This document shows, one piece after another, positions 1 to 10,242 of a stretch of 64,000 nucleotides of DNA. Position 1 is the first letter of the stretch. Every line of letters begins with the position of its first letter. Under the pieces are notes generated by a model. It saw only the letters and a program-made list of their open reading frames with translations. It had not been told where the DNA came from and ran no database searches. This DNA is from Salvia splendens (Eukaryota; Streptophyta; Magnoliopsida; Lamiales; Lamiaceae): assembly GCF_004379255.2 (NCBI RefSeq), contig NC_056050.1:18593514-18657513 (forward strand), given 5' to 3'. The translations under genes and the position numbers were made by a program.

Positions 1-215
1 CTAAAAGTGGAACCAACCGATCCACTCAAGGTGGATCCACCAGTGGGCCTAAAGGGGTTACCAAACTCCCAAGGGGTTGTTGATGAAGATGGATAGCGCC
101 AGGGAGTGGGCATCATCGTCGGAATCGACTAGGTGTTAACCGGTCCAGTGGTCGCCATGGTGGAGGAAATGGCGGCGGCAGAGGTGGCAGCAGCGGTGTT
201 GGATTTAGTCGACAT
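1..215 (-). pseudogene. N-terminal gag remnant of a Copia element, cut by the window edge
   Basis: Read on the minus strand from an ATG at 215, the sequence codes for a Ser/Thr/Ala-rich start (MSTKSNTAAATSAAA) that meets a TAG after 28 codons; the same frame then stays open to the window edge. Low-complexity Ser/Thr/Ala starts followed by a Trp-containing stretch are common at the N-terminus of plant Copia gag proteins. The adjacent sequence at higher coordinates looks like a leader and LTR. No gag core is visible because the window ends. Assignment to Copia is inference. Confidence 0.35.
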
Positions 216-305
216 CTCCAGCAAAGGTGTTAAATGTTTCGAAAGTGTTAAGTTCAGTTTATAGTCCAAATTCCTTCAAATGCAAGTTAGCTCGTCTTGC
301 GATTG

Positions 306-1370
306 TTGGTTTCTAGGATTACAAGAGATACAACCGGGCGTAATACAACCCAAAAGAAGGAATACAAAAGGGGAAACTGAAATGAAATTACAATTGAGAA
401 ATTCGAAACAGTAACCGTGAACAGTGGTTTAGCCGAGTCGAGGAGGCCTCTTTACGCAAGACGAGATATGCCCCGGTAGTGCTCTCGGTTTGGCGTGTCG
501 TCCCCAAAGATAAAACGGCTACGTCTCTAGTGAAACAGCACCGCAATCAACAGAGCTCCGGCGAACTGGATGGAGAGGACAGAGCTTTCGACAGAAAAAC
601 AATGCAGAGAGAGGGATAGAGCTTATGCTGTTATGCTTGTGAATTATATTTAAAATGCAGTGGAATGGCTAGCCTATTTATAGGCCAAGCCACCATGCAG
701 GGTCAACCAAGCCATGAAGGCTCATCATGGCTCATTCGTAACCGTCGGCGGTTACAAGCTTGTGGCAGGAGTGTGCCTTCCGTGTGTGGATTTCTCACGT
801 GGCAGCCGTGTAGGCTTTGACTGTGCTTGACGATGTGTCAAGCCACTTGGATTGCTGACTCAGCGGTGGTCTAAAAAGATTACTACGGGTCCAGACCCGA
901 GCCCAAAGACCACCCAAAGACCAATTGTCAAGATCGAGATCGAGACCGAGCCCAGGCCCGGGCCCGAGGCCCGCGACCGCGACCACGACCACGAGCGGAC
1001 GGCGGCGGCGCGCGCGTGTGCGCGCGTGTGGGCTCTTTCACCCATCTTGGTCCACTATAATTATTAAGTAACATAAAGTCACTTAATTTAAGCACATTAA
1101 AAGATGTGTCACTTAATTCAAACTCCAAGCTTTAATTAAAGCTAATCATGCCCAACTTTAATCCACTATTTCTCACTCACCGGAAATCGGATTTGAGAAA
1201 GTGAATATACTACATTTATCTGCGTAAAATGTAGATCGATGCTATATCATTTAATTTCACAAAATTAGATGACTCGTCACATTTATTATTTGGTCAAAAT
1301 CCATTGACCGGACATATTTTATTTAGTCATCTTTTTTCCACTTGATAGAATGGAGGATCCCGGCTTGTGG
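306..1370 (-). repeat. putative LTR and leader of a minus-strand Copia element
   Basis: From about 306 (TGTTGG on the plus strand) the sequence has an LTR-like make-up: a TATA-like palindrome around 668-680, a GC-rich purine/pyrimidine tract at 880-1045, then AT-rich sequence with repeated 'cacttaat' words. It lies on the 5' side of the gag-like start at 215. The second LTR would be outside the window, so neither the ends nor a target-site duplication can be checked. Short ORFs in 795-1128 are low-complexity and are not counted as genes. Confidence 0.35.
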
Positions 1371-1648
1371 GACCTCTACTCTGCTTCTTCATGTCCTTGT
1401 TTAGATCTTAGTCACTTTCGGGCTAAGATCATGTTTTTGGAACATTACATTTTGATTTTATTTCCGGGTTGTGGATCTGGCTAACCACCAGCCCACAAAG
1501 GGCGTTTTTTTATTAAAAAAAAAAGAGTTGGGTCTGCACCTGACAAAAGCAAATGTATGTATTGAAATTAAGAGTGAAAAGTATAAGCCATTATATATGT
1601 AATTGCATGAATTAGTGTCTTTCCCTCTAAAAAACTAAAGCTTGTTTA

Positions 1649-3539
1649 GAGCATCCACAACGGTTGTCGTCCCGCGCGGACGTTTGCCATTAGGCGCGGG
1701 AGGGACGGATACGGACGTCTGCTGAGGCATCGGAGTTCTGCGGCAATCTGACGACGTCCGTCATGACGTCCGCCATTGCGGGTTCCCGACGGATGTCCCG
1801 GCGGACGTCCCGATTTTCAATTTAAAAAAAACTCTATATATACGGCTCGTTGAACTTCATTTCATTCGTACCACTTATTTTAACGAGTTTCTGTTTCTCT
1901 CTACGTTTCTTTTATATATCCAGAATGGTTAGTGGCAGCGGTAGTGGTGCGGGTGGTAGTCGTGGAATTTCTGATGACGTACGTCGGCGAATTAGAGAAC
2001 AGTTGCGGGTCGTTACGTCCAAGGAAATATTTCAGGCAATACAAGCGTCCTTGCAGCAGCAACAGCAGTCGGCAGTACCTCGACCCATCCATCGTCGAAC
2101 TATAGTACCCCGGGACCACATTGCTATACACCGTCGGTTGTATGAGGACTACTTCACTCCGGAGTCGCGGTTTGGGGAGAACATGTTCCGGCGACGTTTT
2201 AGGATGCATCGTCCGCTATTTCTGCATATCGTGGGCGCTTTAGAGCGTCGATACGAGTATTTCAGGATGAGGGAGGATGTGGTTGGTAAACCCGGCCACA
2301 CGCCCATACAGAAGTGCACTGCCGCAATTAGACAGCTGGCATACGGAGGTGCGGCCGACATGTTCGATGAGTACCTCCACATTGGCGAGACGACTTCCCG
2401 CGATTGTCTGAAGTATTTTTGTGAGGGCGTTAGGGAGATATTCGGGGATAGGTATCTTCGGAAGCCTACCCCCAAAGATTGCCAGACTCTGATGGATATG
2501 CACGGGAGTCAGCATAGGTTTCCGAGAATGTTCGGTAGCATAGATTGTATGCATTGGGAGTGGAAGAACTGCCCCGCCGCCTGGAAATGGGTGTACACTA
2601 CCGATTTCAAGGGCAAGAATCCCACGATGATCCTTGAAGCGGTAGCTGACTACCGGCTGTGGATTTGGCATGCATATTTTGGAGTAGCCGGGTCGAACAA
2701 CGACATCAGTGTCCTCCAGTCATCGCCCCTTTTCAACGACCAGTGTATGGGTGTTGGTCCGCCCGTCAGTTTTGTTGCCAACGGCAACCAGCACAACATG
2801 GGCTATTATTTGGCGGATGGGATATACCCTATGTGGCCCGTCTTTGTGAAGACTATCAGATGCCCCACAGAAGAAAAGAAGGTCTATTTTACGGGTCGTC
2901 AGGGGGCAGCGCGCAAGGATGTGGAGCGGGCATTTGGTGTGCTCCAGGCTCGATGGGCGGCAGTGAAGGGTCCATCACGGTTGTAGTACATTGACATCAT
3001 CGCTGATATCATGTACGCATGTATTATCATGCACAACATGATTGTCGAAGATGAAGGTCCAGCACTGACTGATTGGGCCAATGATGATGTTGATGCTGCC
3101 GGTCCAAGCCATGGCGTGGCCACCGCCAATGTACGTATGGGGATACCCCATGAAGAGGCCGATCGAGTCGGTGCAATTGCCGACATGCGCCAACGACAAA
3201 CCCATATTCGACTCCAGAATGATATTATTGAAGAGATATGGACGCGGAAGGGTAGTCGTTGATGTTTAGAATGTAATTTGTTTAGACTTTTTTTTGTTGA
3301 AATGTACTTTTTTTATTTTTTTTTATTTAATAAAATGTACTTTTTTATTTTTTTATTTAATTCCGTAAATTGTTTAATTTGGTGAATTTGTGAATTTTTA
3401 TTATTATGGGATGTCCGTCGGGATGTCCTTGGGGATGCCCGCCATTGTGCAGTGGGATGTCCTTATGACGTGGCAGTGCAGTGTTTTTGGGAAATCCGTC
3501 GGGATGTCCGCTGGGACAATCGTCCCTCTGTGGATGCTC
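1649..3539 (+). mobile_element. PIF/Harbinger DNA transposon, 1.89 kb, with TTA target duplication
   Basis: The termini are inverted: GAGCATCCACAA at 1649-1660 and its near-perfect reverse complement ending at 3539. Flanking TTA is present at 1646-1648 and 3540-3542, the classic Harbinger target duplication. Both subterminal regions are packed with GGATGTCC/GGACGTCC words (1670-1815 and 3408-3515), probably transposase-binding repeats. The single ORF is an ALP1-like DDE transposase. The Myb-like second protein that PIF/Harbinger elements normally need is not encoded here, so the copy could not move without help even if its transposase were repaired. Confidence 0.93.
1925..3262 (+). pseudogene. 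Harbinger (ALP1-like, DDE) transposase, one nonsense codon
   Basis: The frame runs from an ATG at 1925 (MVSGSGSG; an upstream in-frame ATG at 1850 is less family-like) to the stop at 3260-3262 and is interrupted only by TAG at 2984-2986, in the context PSRL-stop-YIDIIADIMYACI, where family members usually have Trp. It belongs to the plant transposon protein / DDE_Tnp_4 group. Visible DDE landmarks are GSIDCMHWEWKNCP (first Asp), GVAGSNNDISVLQ (second Asp) and ERAFGVLQARW (Glu). The enzyme would cut DNA at the element ends in the nucleus. A TATA box (ctatatata) lies at 1832-1840. With the stop read through it would be about 445 residues. A single TGG-to-TAG change suggests recent inactivation. 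Confidence 0.9.
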
Positions 3540-3542
3540 TTA

Positions 3543-4162
3543 TATACTACTATTGGGAATATGAAAAGTCTTGCTATTAATAAAAATATAGACATTTAGG
3601 GAATTCACAATGAGCATCTCCACCAATCTCTTTAGTAGTACTGTTCATCCGAAACACCATTATTCCCCTCTCTTTCTATGCTATGTCACAATTCTCACAA
3701 TTATCATCCTTCTAGCAATAATTATAATATTAATTTGCATTATTCATTATTTTAAATAATTTATAAAATACACAATCACTATTAAAAACACAAAACTAAT
3801 AATAACAATTAAAGTATTAATAATATTAAGTCATAATTCAATAAAAATAATATTAATAATTAAAAACCAAACATAGATTTTTCACCTCACCTTTTTCTTC
3901 CCCAAAAATGGCGACAAACCAAACCACCCCCTGCTCGTGCCGCCCACCATTCCCATCCCTATATCCACCTCTCGTCCCATCTCTAGTCGCCGCTTGCCCA
4001 CTCTTGCATTGGACTGCACCACTTGTTGTGACGCTGTGGCTGCTGGTGCACCTTCTCCATTCTGTTGTGGATAATCTTAGAGTAGATATAACCTTCGACA
4101 ACTAAATTGCCAAAAGACTTGGGCGACGAAGAGTCTGTGACTATTTCCAACATTATTATTTA
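3543..4162. other. AT-rich spacer, no gene supported
   Basis: AT-rich sequence between the Harbinger element and a degenerate MITE. A stretch at 3614-3640 (gagcatctccaccaat) resembles a second Harbinger/Tourist terminus, but no matching inverted end was found nearby. A 65-codon ORF at 3908-4105 is Pro/Leu-rich, has an equally long antisense ORF and shows no domain. Confidence 0.4.
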
Positions 4163-4373
4163 TTTCCTCTGTCTCATCGTAGTTGACATCTGTTTAGGTG
4201 AGATTAATAATTTAGAGGTTGTGTAGAAAGAATAAAATATGAAAGATAATAAAGTAAGAGAAAAAAAAAGAAATACTATTCCATAAAATAGGAGCAAAAA
4301 TAAAGTTTTATTAAGAAAAGAAAATAATTGAGATAGCTAAAAATGGAATAAACCTCAACTACCAGGAAATTGT
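4163..4373. mobile_element. degenerate Stowaway-type MITE
   Basis: The left end TTTCCTCTGTCTCATCG, then TAGTTGA, and the right end (tcaactaccaggaaat, about 4355-4370) are inverted relatives; the right copy lacks about ten internal bases. The interior is AT-rich with no ORF, as in Stowaway elements, and TA dinucleotides flank both ends. The missing bases lower confidence. Confidence 0.45.
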
Positions 4374-4925
4374 AGATTACTAATCAAAGTCTAGAACACA
4401 TAATGTGACTGCCAATAATTATACTACATTTTTATTTCTCAGTTTATAAAATGAGAAAGAAAAAGTTTTTCAAAGTAAAAAAGTTTATAATTATGAGGGA
4501 TGAATTTAAAAGAAAATACAGTTATTTTAAGATGTAAAGAGAGTATAACAAAACGTTGTTTGAATGTTTTTAATCAAATCCGAAAATATCCGTTCAAATT
4601 GTTTATACGTTTCCAAATTCCAAAAATTTAAATCGCCTGTCACGAAATAATTGCAATCACTATTCCCTGCTTAAATCTCTCTCTCTCTAAATTCGCGGCA
4701 AAGACAATAGAGCTATCCTCGACAAACATTGCCTCCATTTTCTGCTCTCCGCTTTGCACATACCACGCACAGTCACATTCTGCTTTGTCTCTCTGCGCTT
4801 TTTGGTTTCGCCTCTTTTTTGTTAGCTTCTGTGTGTTTTCTTCGTCGAATGCTCTTCTTTTTTGGCACTAATTATTTTCCCCATTTCATAATCGGATAAC
4901 TTCTAATTTCTCGTTTTTTCACTTA

Positions 4926-5253
4926 TGTGAAAATTCATAAAACCAAATATATGGAACAAGGATGGAGAGAGAAGAAATATATCTTCATTAATGAATCAAC
5001 TGAGTTACAATGAAGAAGCTAGCTCACTATTTATACACCAAGCTAGATATTTTTGGAGGAAAACAACTAACTCCTAACTAACAATATAACCAACTTCTTA
5101 ACCAACTATATGCTGACTAGATGCCCAGTCACTGCCAACACGATGCTGAGTCAGCACTTTTATCTCAGCATGCAAGCTTTCTTTCTTCTTCTCATGCACG
5201 GCTTTTCTCTCCTCATGCATTCTGCCTTTGTCTTTACTTCTCCAACTTTCACA
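4926..5253 (-). repeat. 3' LTR of Copia A
   Basis: This 328-bp LTR has TG...CA ends and is nearly identical to 9727-10054. It contains TATAAATAG on the minus strand (plus-strand ctatttata near 5030), the likely LTR TATA box. Confidence 0.96.
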
Positions 5254-5260
5254 TGCCCCT

Positions 5261-7990
5261 TCAAGATGGATTGTAGAGGCTTTCAAAATTCATCTTGCTT
5301 AATATGGAATGGAAAGACATTGGACCCAACGGTTTAGTAAAAATGTCAGCAACCTGCAGATTGTTTCTGATGTGTAAAGGTTTAATCACCCCTTCCAAGT
5401 ACTTTTCTCTCACAGTGTGGCAATCTATCTCGATGTGTTTAGTTCTTTCATGAAACACCGGGTTAGAGCATATATGAATGGCTGATTGATTATCACAATA
5501 CAAAGGAACAGCCTTTTCAATTTTAACTCCAAAATCAGTCAAGAGTGCTACTGCCCAGACCACTTCACAAGTGCCTTGTGCCATTGCTCTATATTCAGCT
5601 TCTGCCGAAGATCTAGAGACAATATTCTGCTTCTTGGCTTTCCAAGAAATCAAAGAACTTCCAAGATATAGACAATAGCCAGTCATCGATTTTCTTGTGT
5701 CTTGGCATGATGCCCAATCTGCATCAGTGAATATACTGAGATTCAATTTGCTGCTACTGGAATAGAATAAGCCGTGGCCTGGAGATCTCTTCAAGTATCT
5801 TAGGATCTTTTCTGCAGCTTCCCAATGTTCATCAGTAGGGCTGGCCACATATTGGCTTAATTTATGCACAACAAAGGTTACATCAGGTCTGGTGATGCAT
5901 AGGTATAGCAGCCTGCCAATCAGCCTTCTATATTTTGATGTATCCTCCATAGGCTTCCCTGAATCTGCTCTTAGTTTCTTTAGAGGATCCATAGGAACTG
6001 CAGAGGGTTTACATCCCAGCATTCCAGTATCCCTCAACAAATCCATGACATATTTTCTCTGAGAAATCAGTATTCCCTTCTTATTTCTAGCTATCTCAAC
6101 TCCTAGAAAATATTTAGGAACTCCCAAATCTTTAAACTTGAAGTGTTGAGATAGAAAGTCCTTGAAGTTCTCTGTTATTGCTGGATCAGTTGTGGCCACT
6201 AGAATGTCATCAACATACACAACTATCCCAAAGAAACCAGTGTGATCATGCTTAAAAAAGAAAGAGTGGTCTGATGCAGACTGTTGCAGACCAAAACCTT
6301 TCAAAACTTGAGAGAATTTCAAGTACCATTGCCTAGATGCTTGTTTTAGACCATATAGAGATTTCTTTAGCTTGCAAACTAAGGTTGATTGGGAATTTGC
6401 CCCTTCAACAGTCTGCCAGTCAGCCTTGAAGCCCGGGGGAAGAGTCATATATATATCTTCTTCTAGATCTCCATATAGGAAAGCATTGTTGATGTCAAGG
6501 TGAGTCAAAGACCAACCTTTTACTGCAGCTAGAGCCAACAAAAGTTTGACAGTAGTCAACTTTGCAACTGGAGAGAAAGTATCTAGGAAATCCACACCTT
6601 CCAATTGGGTGAATCCTTTAGCAACAAGCCTTGCTTTGTACCTTTCCACTGATGCATCTGGGTTGAACTTGACTTTATAGACCCATTTGCAATCAATAGG
6701 TACCTTCCCCGGTGGCAAAACAGTAATGAACCAAGTATCAGTTCTTAGAAAAGCTGACAGCTCCTCTTGCATTGCTTGCTGTCACTCAGGGTGTTGGGAG
6801 GCTTGTTTGTATGTGGCTGGCTCATAGATGGCAGACATGATGATGATATATTTGAGATATTCTGGAGAGAGCTTGGATAGGCTGAAGTATGAAGAGATTG
6901 GATAAGGTGAAGTGGAGCTCACAGAATTGCATATAAAATCAGTGAGGTGAGAGGGTGGCTTTATTGTTCTGCCAGATTTAGAAAGGGTATTTTCTGGATA
7001 GGAGGTGGATGGGGGGCAGAGAGATGTGGGAGATGGAGAGGAGATGGAAGGTGTGGGGAGATTATGGTCATTATTTGATGGAAGAATAGCAGAAGAAGAT
7101 TGAGTATCTGCTGTGTTTCCAGAAGATGGAAACTGAGATGGAGTCAAATGACAGAAGGGAAAAACATCTTCATGGAAAACAACATCCCTTGTGACAAATT
7201 CTTGCAAAGTCTCCAAATCCAACAATTTATAACCCCTAAAATCTGATGGATATCCCAAAAGAACACATTTACTTGCTCTAGGGGAGAATTTGTCTCTGCC
7301 TCTTTGCAAAGTGGATGCATAGCAGAGGCATCCAACAACTCTTAAATGTGAGTATGATGGAGGTTTCTGGAATAGGATCTGAAATGGAGTGGAGTTATTT
7401 GGTAAAACTGAAGAAGGGATTCTGTTTATAAGATAAGAGGCATTGAGAATGCAGTCCCCCCCAGAAATGAATGGGCAAGAAAGATTGAAAAAGGAGACTC
7501 CTAGCAACATTCAATAAGTGCTGATGTTTCCTCTCTAGCCGAGCATTTTGTTGGGGGTTTCAACACAAGAAGGTTGGATCACAGTGCCAAAAGAAGAGTA
7601 TAAAGAAGGGATATTGAACTCAGGGGCATTGTCACAACGAATGGCTTTGATTTTCTTGCCAAACTGAGAGGAAACTGTATTGAAGAACTCAGGTAAAATA
7701 GCCCCAGCATCTGACTTGTTTTGCATTAGGAATGTCCAAACAAACCTAGAGCAGTCATCTACTAAAGTTAGGAAGTATTTGAACCCTTGATTAGTAGGAT
7801 GGCTGAAAGGACCCCAGGTATCACAATGAACAAGATCGAAACAACTTTCTGCTATACTGTCAGATCTTGTGAAAGAGAGATGTTTTTGTTTTGCAAGTGG
7901 ACAAATTTCACACAGTGAAGGAATGATTTTATTTGGAAAATGAAGAACATCAGACATGGATTTCAACTTGCCATATGATAAATTCCCCAA
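5261..7990 (-). pseudogene. Copia A integrase, reverse transcriptase and RNase H, broken
   Basis: The integrase part (7535-7990) begins near a GAG-pre-integrase segment and holds HCDTWGPF and RCDNAPEF (two catalytic Asp). The frame breaks in a C run (plus-strand G run 7553-7557) just before the expected catalytic Glu, and the rest continues in 6782-7510 ([24 protein letters not shown]). A TGA at 6782-6784 interrupts the linker before the reverse transcriptase (5261-6772), which is intact with CKWVYKVKFNPD, RLVAKGFTQ, YVDDILVAT and an RNase H ending with DIFTKPL. The 503-residue reverse transcriptase/RNase H frame is long and clean, matching the low LTR divergence. Confidence 0.92.
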
Positions 7991-8142
7991 TCTCTTGTGC
8001 CATACATCAATATTAGCAACAAGATTAATAGATGGAATAACAGCAGAACTGGAAAAGGAATTAGAAATAGCTGGAAAAGAAGCAGAAATGGAAGAACCTT
8101 TATTATCTTCTGAGTCAGAGAGCTCTAGGGTATAAAGATTGC

Positions 8143-9667
8143 CTATTCGGCTATACCCCTCCCAATCACAATTGCCTGAGAAACTTCCTGAATTTCAAAG
8201 GATTCATGAGTGAAAATGACATTACATGAAAGTGAGGAAGTCAAGGAGCTTATGGAGATGAGATTGAAGCTGAAACTAGGGACACAAAGGACAGAGGATA
8301 AAGTGATATGTGAATTCAGTATGATAGAACCAATGTGTGTAACTAAAGCAGTGGCACCATTAGGAAGATGCACAGATGCATTTTTGATGGCAGAATAAGT
8401 ATTGAACATGGACAAATCACAACAAACATGGTGAGTGGCTCCTGTGTCTAGGAGCCAATGTGGATTTGATGTAGTGACTGAAGCAATGAAGGGAATGAAG
8501 GATATAGTACCTGTGAAGGAGTTTGTGGAAGGATTATTCTGTGCGGCAGAGGACGAATATGGAAGTGGTGTGGATGTTGAAGGTGAGGAGTGAGTGGCAG
8601 TAGCAGCAAGTTGAGACTGCAGCATATTGATGAGCTGCTGACACTGATCAACAGATATAGCTGAAGGCATAGCAGATGGCACAACAGTAGAACCATTACA
8701 TGAATCATCAAAGGTATTCTCCACAAAGTTCACAGACTTGGAGAAATTGCTATCCTTTTCATTGAATTTCCCTTTTTCCTTTGCCAAAACTTGGAGGAAA
8801 TCCATGAGGCACAAAACATTTGTCTACTGTGTGGTTAGTCTTGCCACAATGAGAACACAGCCGACTCTTATTATATGATTGAGCAGCATTAGCAGAGTAC
8901 AGCTGCTCACTCATCGAAGAAGTAATAGGAGGATGAGCAATGGTAGAAGAGGCATTACCATTAATTGTACGCTGCATCTCTTCCTGCAAAACAAGAGAGA
9001 AAACCTTGGATAAAGGAGGTATAGGAATCATGGAAAGAATGCTTGATCGGATCTGAGAAAAACTAGCGTTGAACCCGATCAGAAATTGCATGCTACATTC
9101 TTCTTCCTGATATGTATTCCATTTTGATGCACTGTTGCATCGGCAAGTACCACAAATACACCAAGTAATCGGCTGAGAATGGTGATATTCATCCCATAGA
9201 ATCCACAGATTTATGAAATAAGTGTTGACATCATCGTGCCCTTGCGTGAGAGACATGATCTTCTGCCTCAGTTGATAAGCACGAGCTGTATCCAATTGAG
9301 AGAAGCGATCGCGTAGATCAGACCAGATCTCATGTGCATTATCAATGTACATGATGCTGGAACAGATTTGATCTGAAATTGAGTTCCGAAGCCATGAGAC
9401 AACCATGGAATTGCAACGGAGCCACGCCGGGAACAATAAATCATCCTCGGCCGGTCGAAGAAGAGCTCCATTCACAAATGGAAGCTTATTCTTCGCTATG
9501 AGAGCAGTGGTGACTGATCGACTCCAGTTGATGTAGTTCGAACCAGTCAGCACGTGAGGAACCAATTGAAAACTCGGATTGTCACTTGGATGAAGGTAGT
9601 ATGGGCTGGATGCATCCTCCATTGGAGGAATGTGAGCAGCATTTGCACCACGAGTGTTGCGAGCCAT
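8143..9667 (-). pseudogene. Copia A gag and protease region, frameshifted
   Basis: Gag starts at 9667 (MARNTRGANAAH) and runs 302 codons to 8759. It has a UBN2/retrotran_gag-like body (LTGSNYINWSRSVTTAL near residue 42) and a CCHC zinc knuckle CSHCGKTNHTVDKC near residue 271. Just after the knuckle the frame shifts (8759-8815 overlap), and the protease is read in a different frame (8143-8814) with the active-site motif LLDTGATHH. A second frame change near 8145-8160 separates protease from integrase. Gag packages the RNA and the aspartic protease cleaves the polyprotein in the cytoplasmic particle. This copy cannot make the full polyprotein. Confidence 0.9.
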
Positions 9668-9726
9668 TGAAAAAGAAGAGAAAGAGATGCGGAAGCAATA
9701 GATTGATCAATATTCTCCTGATACCA

Positions 9727-10054
9727 TGTGAAAATTCATAAAAGCAAATATATGGAACAAGGATTGAGAGAGAAGAAATATATCTTTATTAATGAATCAA
9801 CCGAGTTACAATGAAGAAGCTAGCTCACTATTTATACACCAAGCTAGATATTTTTGGAGGAAAACAACTAACTCCTAACTAACAATATAACCAACTTCTT
9901 AACCAACTATATGCTGACTAGATGCCCAGTCACTGCCAACACGATGCTGAGTCAGCACTTTCATCTCAGCATGCAAGCTTTCTTTCTTCTTCTCATGCAC
10001 GGCTTTTCTCTCCTCATGCATTCTGCCTTTGTCTTTACTTCTCCAACTTTCACA
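9727..10054 (-). repeat. 5' LTR of Copia A
   Basis: This 328-bp LTR is the promoter-bearing copy for minus-strand transcription; its TATAAATAG (minus) lies near 9830. It is followed at 9726 downward by the tRNA primer binding site and then the gag ATG at 9667. Confidence 0.96.
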
Positions 10055-10242
10055 ACTTATGCTCTGTGCCTCCATCAATCCTAGAAGATTTGCATTTGGA
10101 ATTTTCTCCTCGGTCTATTTCCAGATCTCTTTTTACCTTTCTGCGTCGTTTTCCTTTCTTCAACCAAAGATCTTACTACTATCTCCTTGTTGCCTTGTGT
10201 TTGCTTGTTTCCTCTCGCTAAATTAGCAAGCAATTAGGTCAA

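Larger units (their letters stand above)
4926..10054 (-). mobile_element. Copia LTR retrotransposon A, 5.13 kb, minus strand, complete ends
   Basis: Two 328-bp LTRs (4926-5253 and 9727-10054) differ at five positions by my alignment, about 1.5 percent. LTR ends are TGTGAAA...TTTCACA. The target duplication ACTTA is at 4921-4925 and 10055-10059. On the minus strand the 5' LTR is the right-hand copy, followed by a primer binding site (TGGTATCAGG, plus-strand 9717-9726) matching initiator Met tRNA. A purine-rich tract (TTGAAGGGGCA) lies at 5254-5264 before the 3' LTR. The polyprotein order gag-PR-IN-RT-RNaseH is Copia. At least three frameshifts and one stop make it non-autonomous despite its youth. 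Confidence 0.97.
4640..10242 (+). promoter_or_regulatory. promoter/5' leader of the polygalacturonase-like gene, split by a Copia insertion
   Basis: The CT-rich sequence at about 4680-4925 and that at 10060-10242 read as one continuous leader once the Copia element at 4926-10054 and one copy of its ACTTA duplication are removed. The joined leader ends at the ATG at 10243. CT-rich tracts near 4680 and in 10080-10215 are typical of plant 5' leaders. No convincing TATA box was found. The insertion puts 5.1 kb of antisense-oriented retrotransposon between the likely promoter and the ATG. Confidence 0.55.

Noticed and set aside
795..1128. Overlapping ORFs on both strands in a GC-rich stretch
   Set aside because: Low-complexity Arg/Pro/Gly-rich translations in all frames; part of a putative LTR.
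3614..3640. Second Harbinger/Tourist terminus (gagcatctccaccaat)
   Set aside because: No inverted partner or TTA duplication was found nearby.
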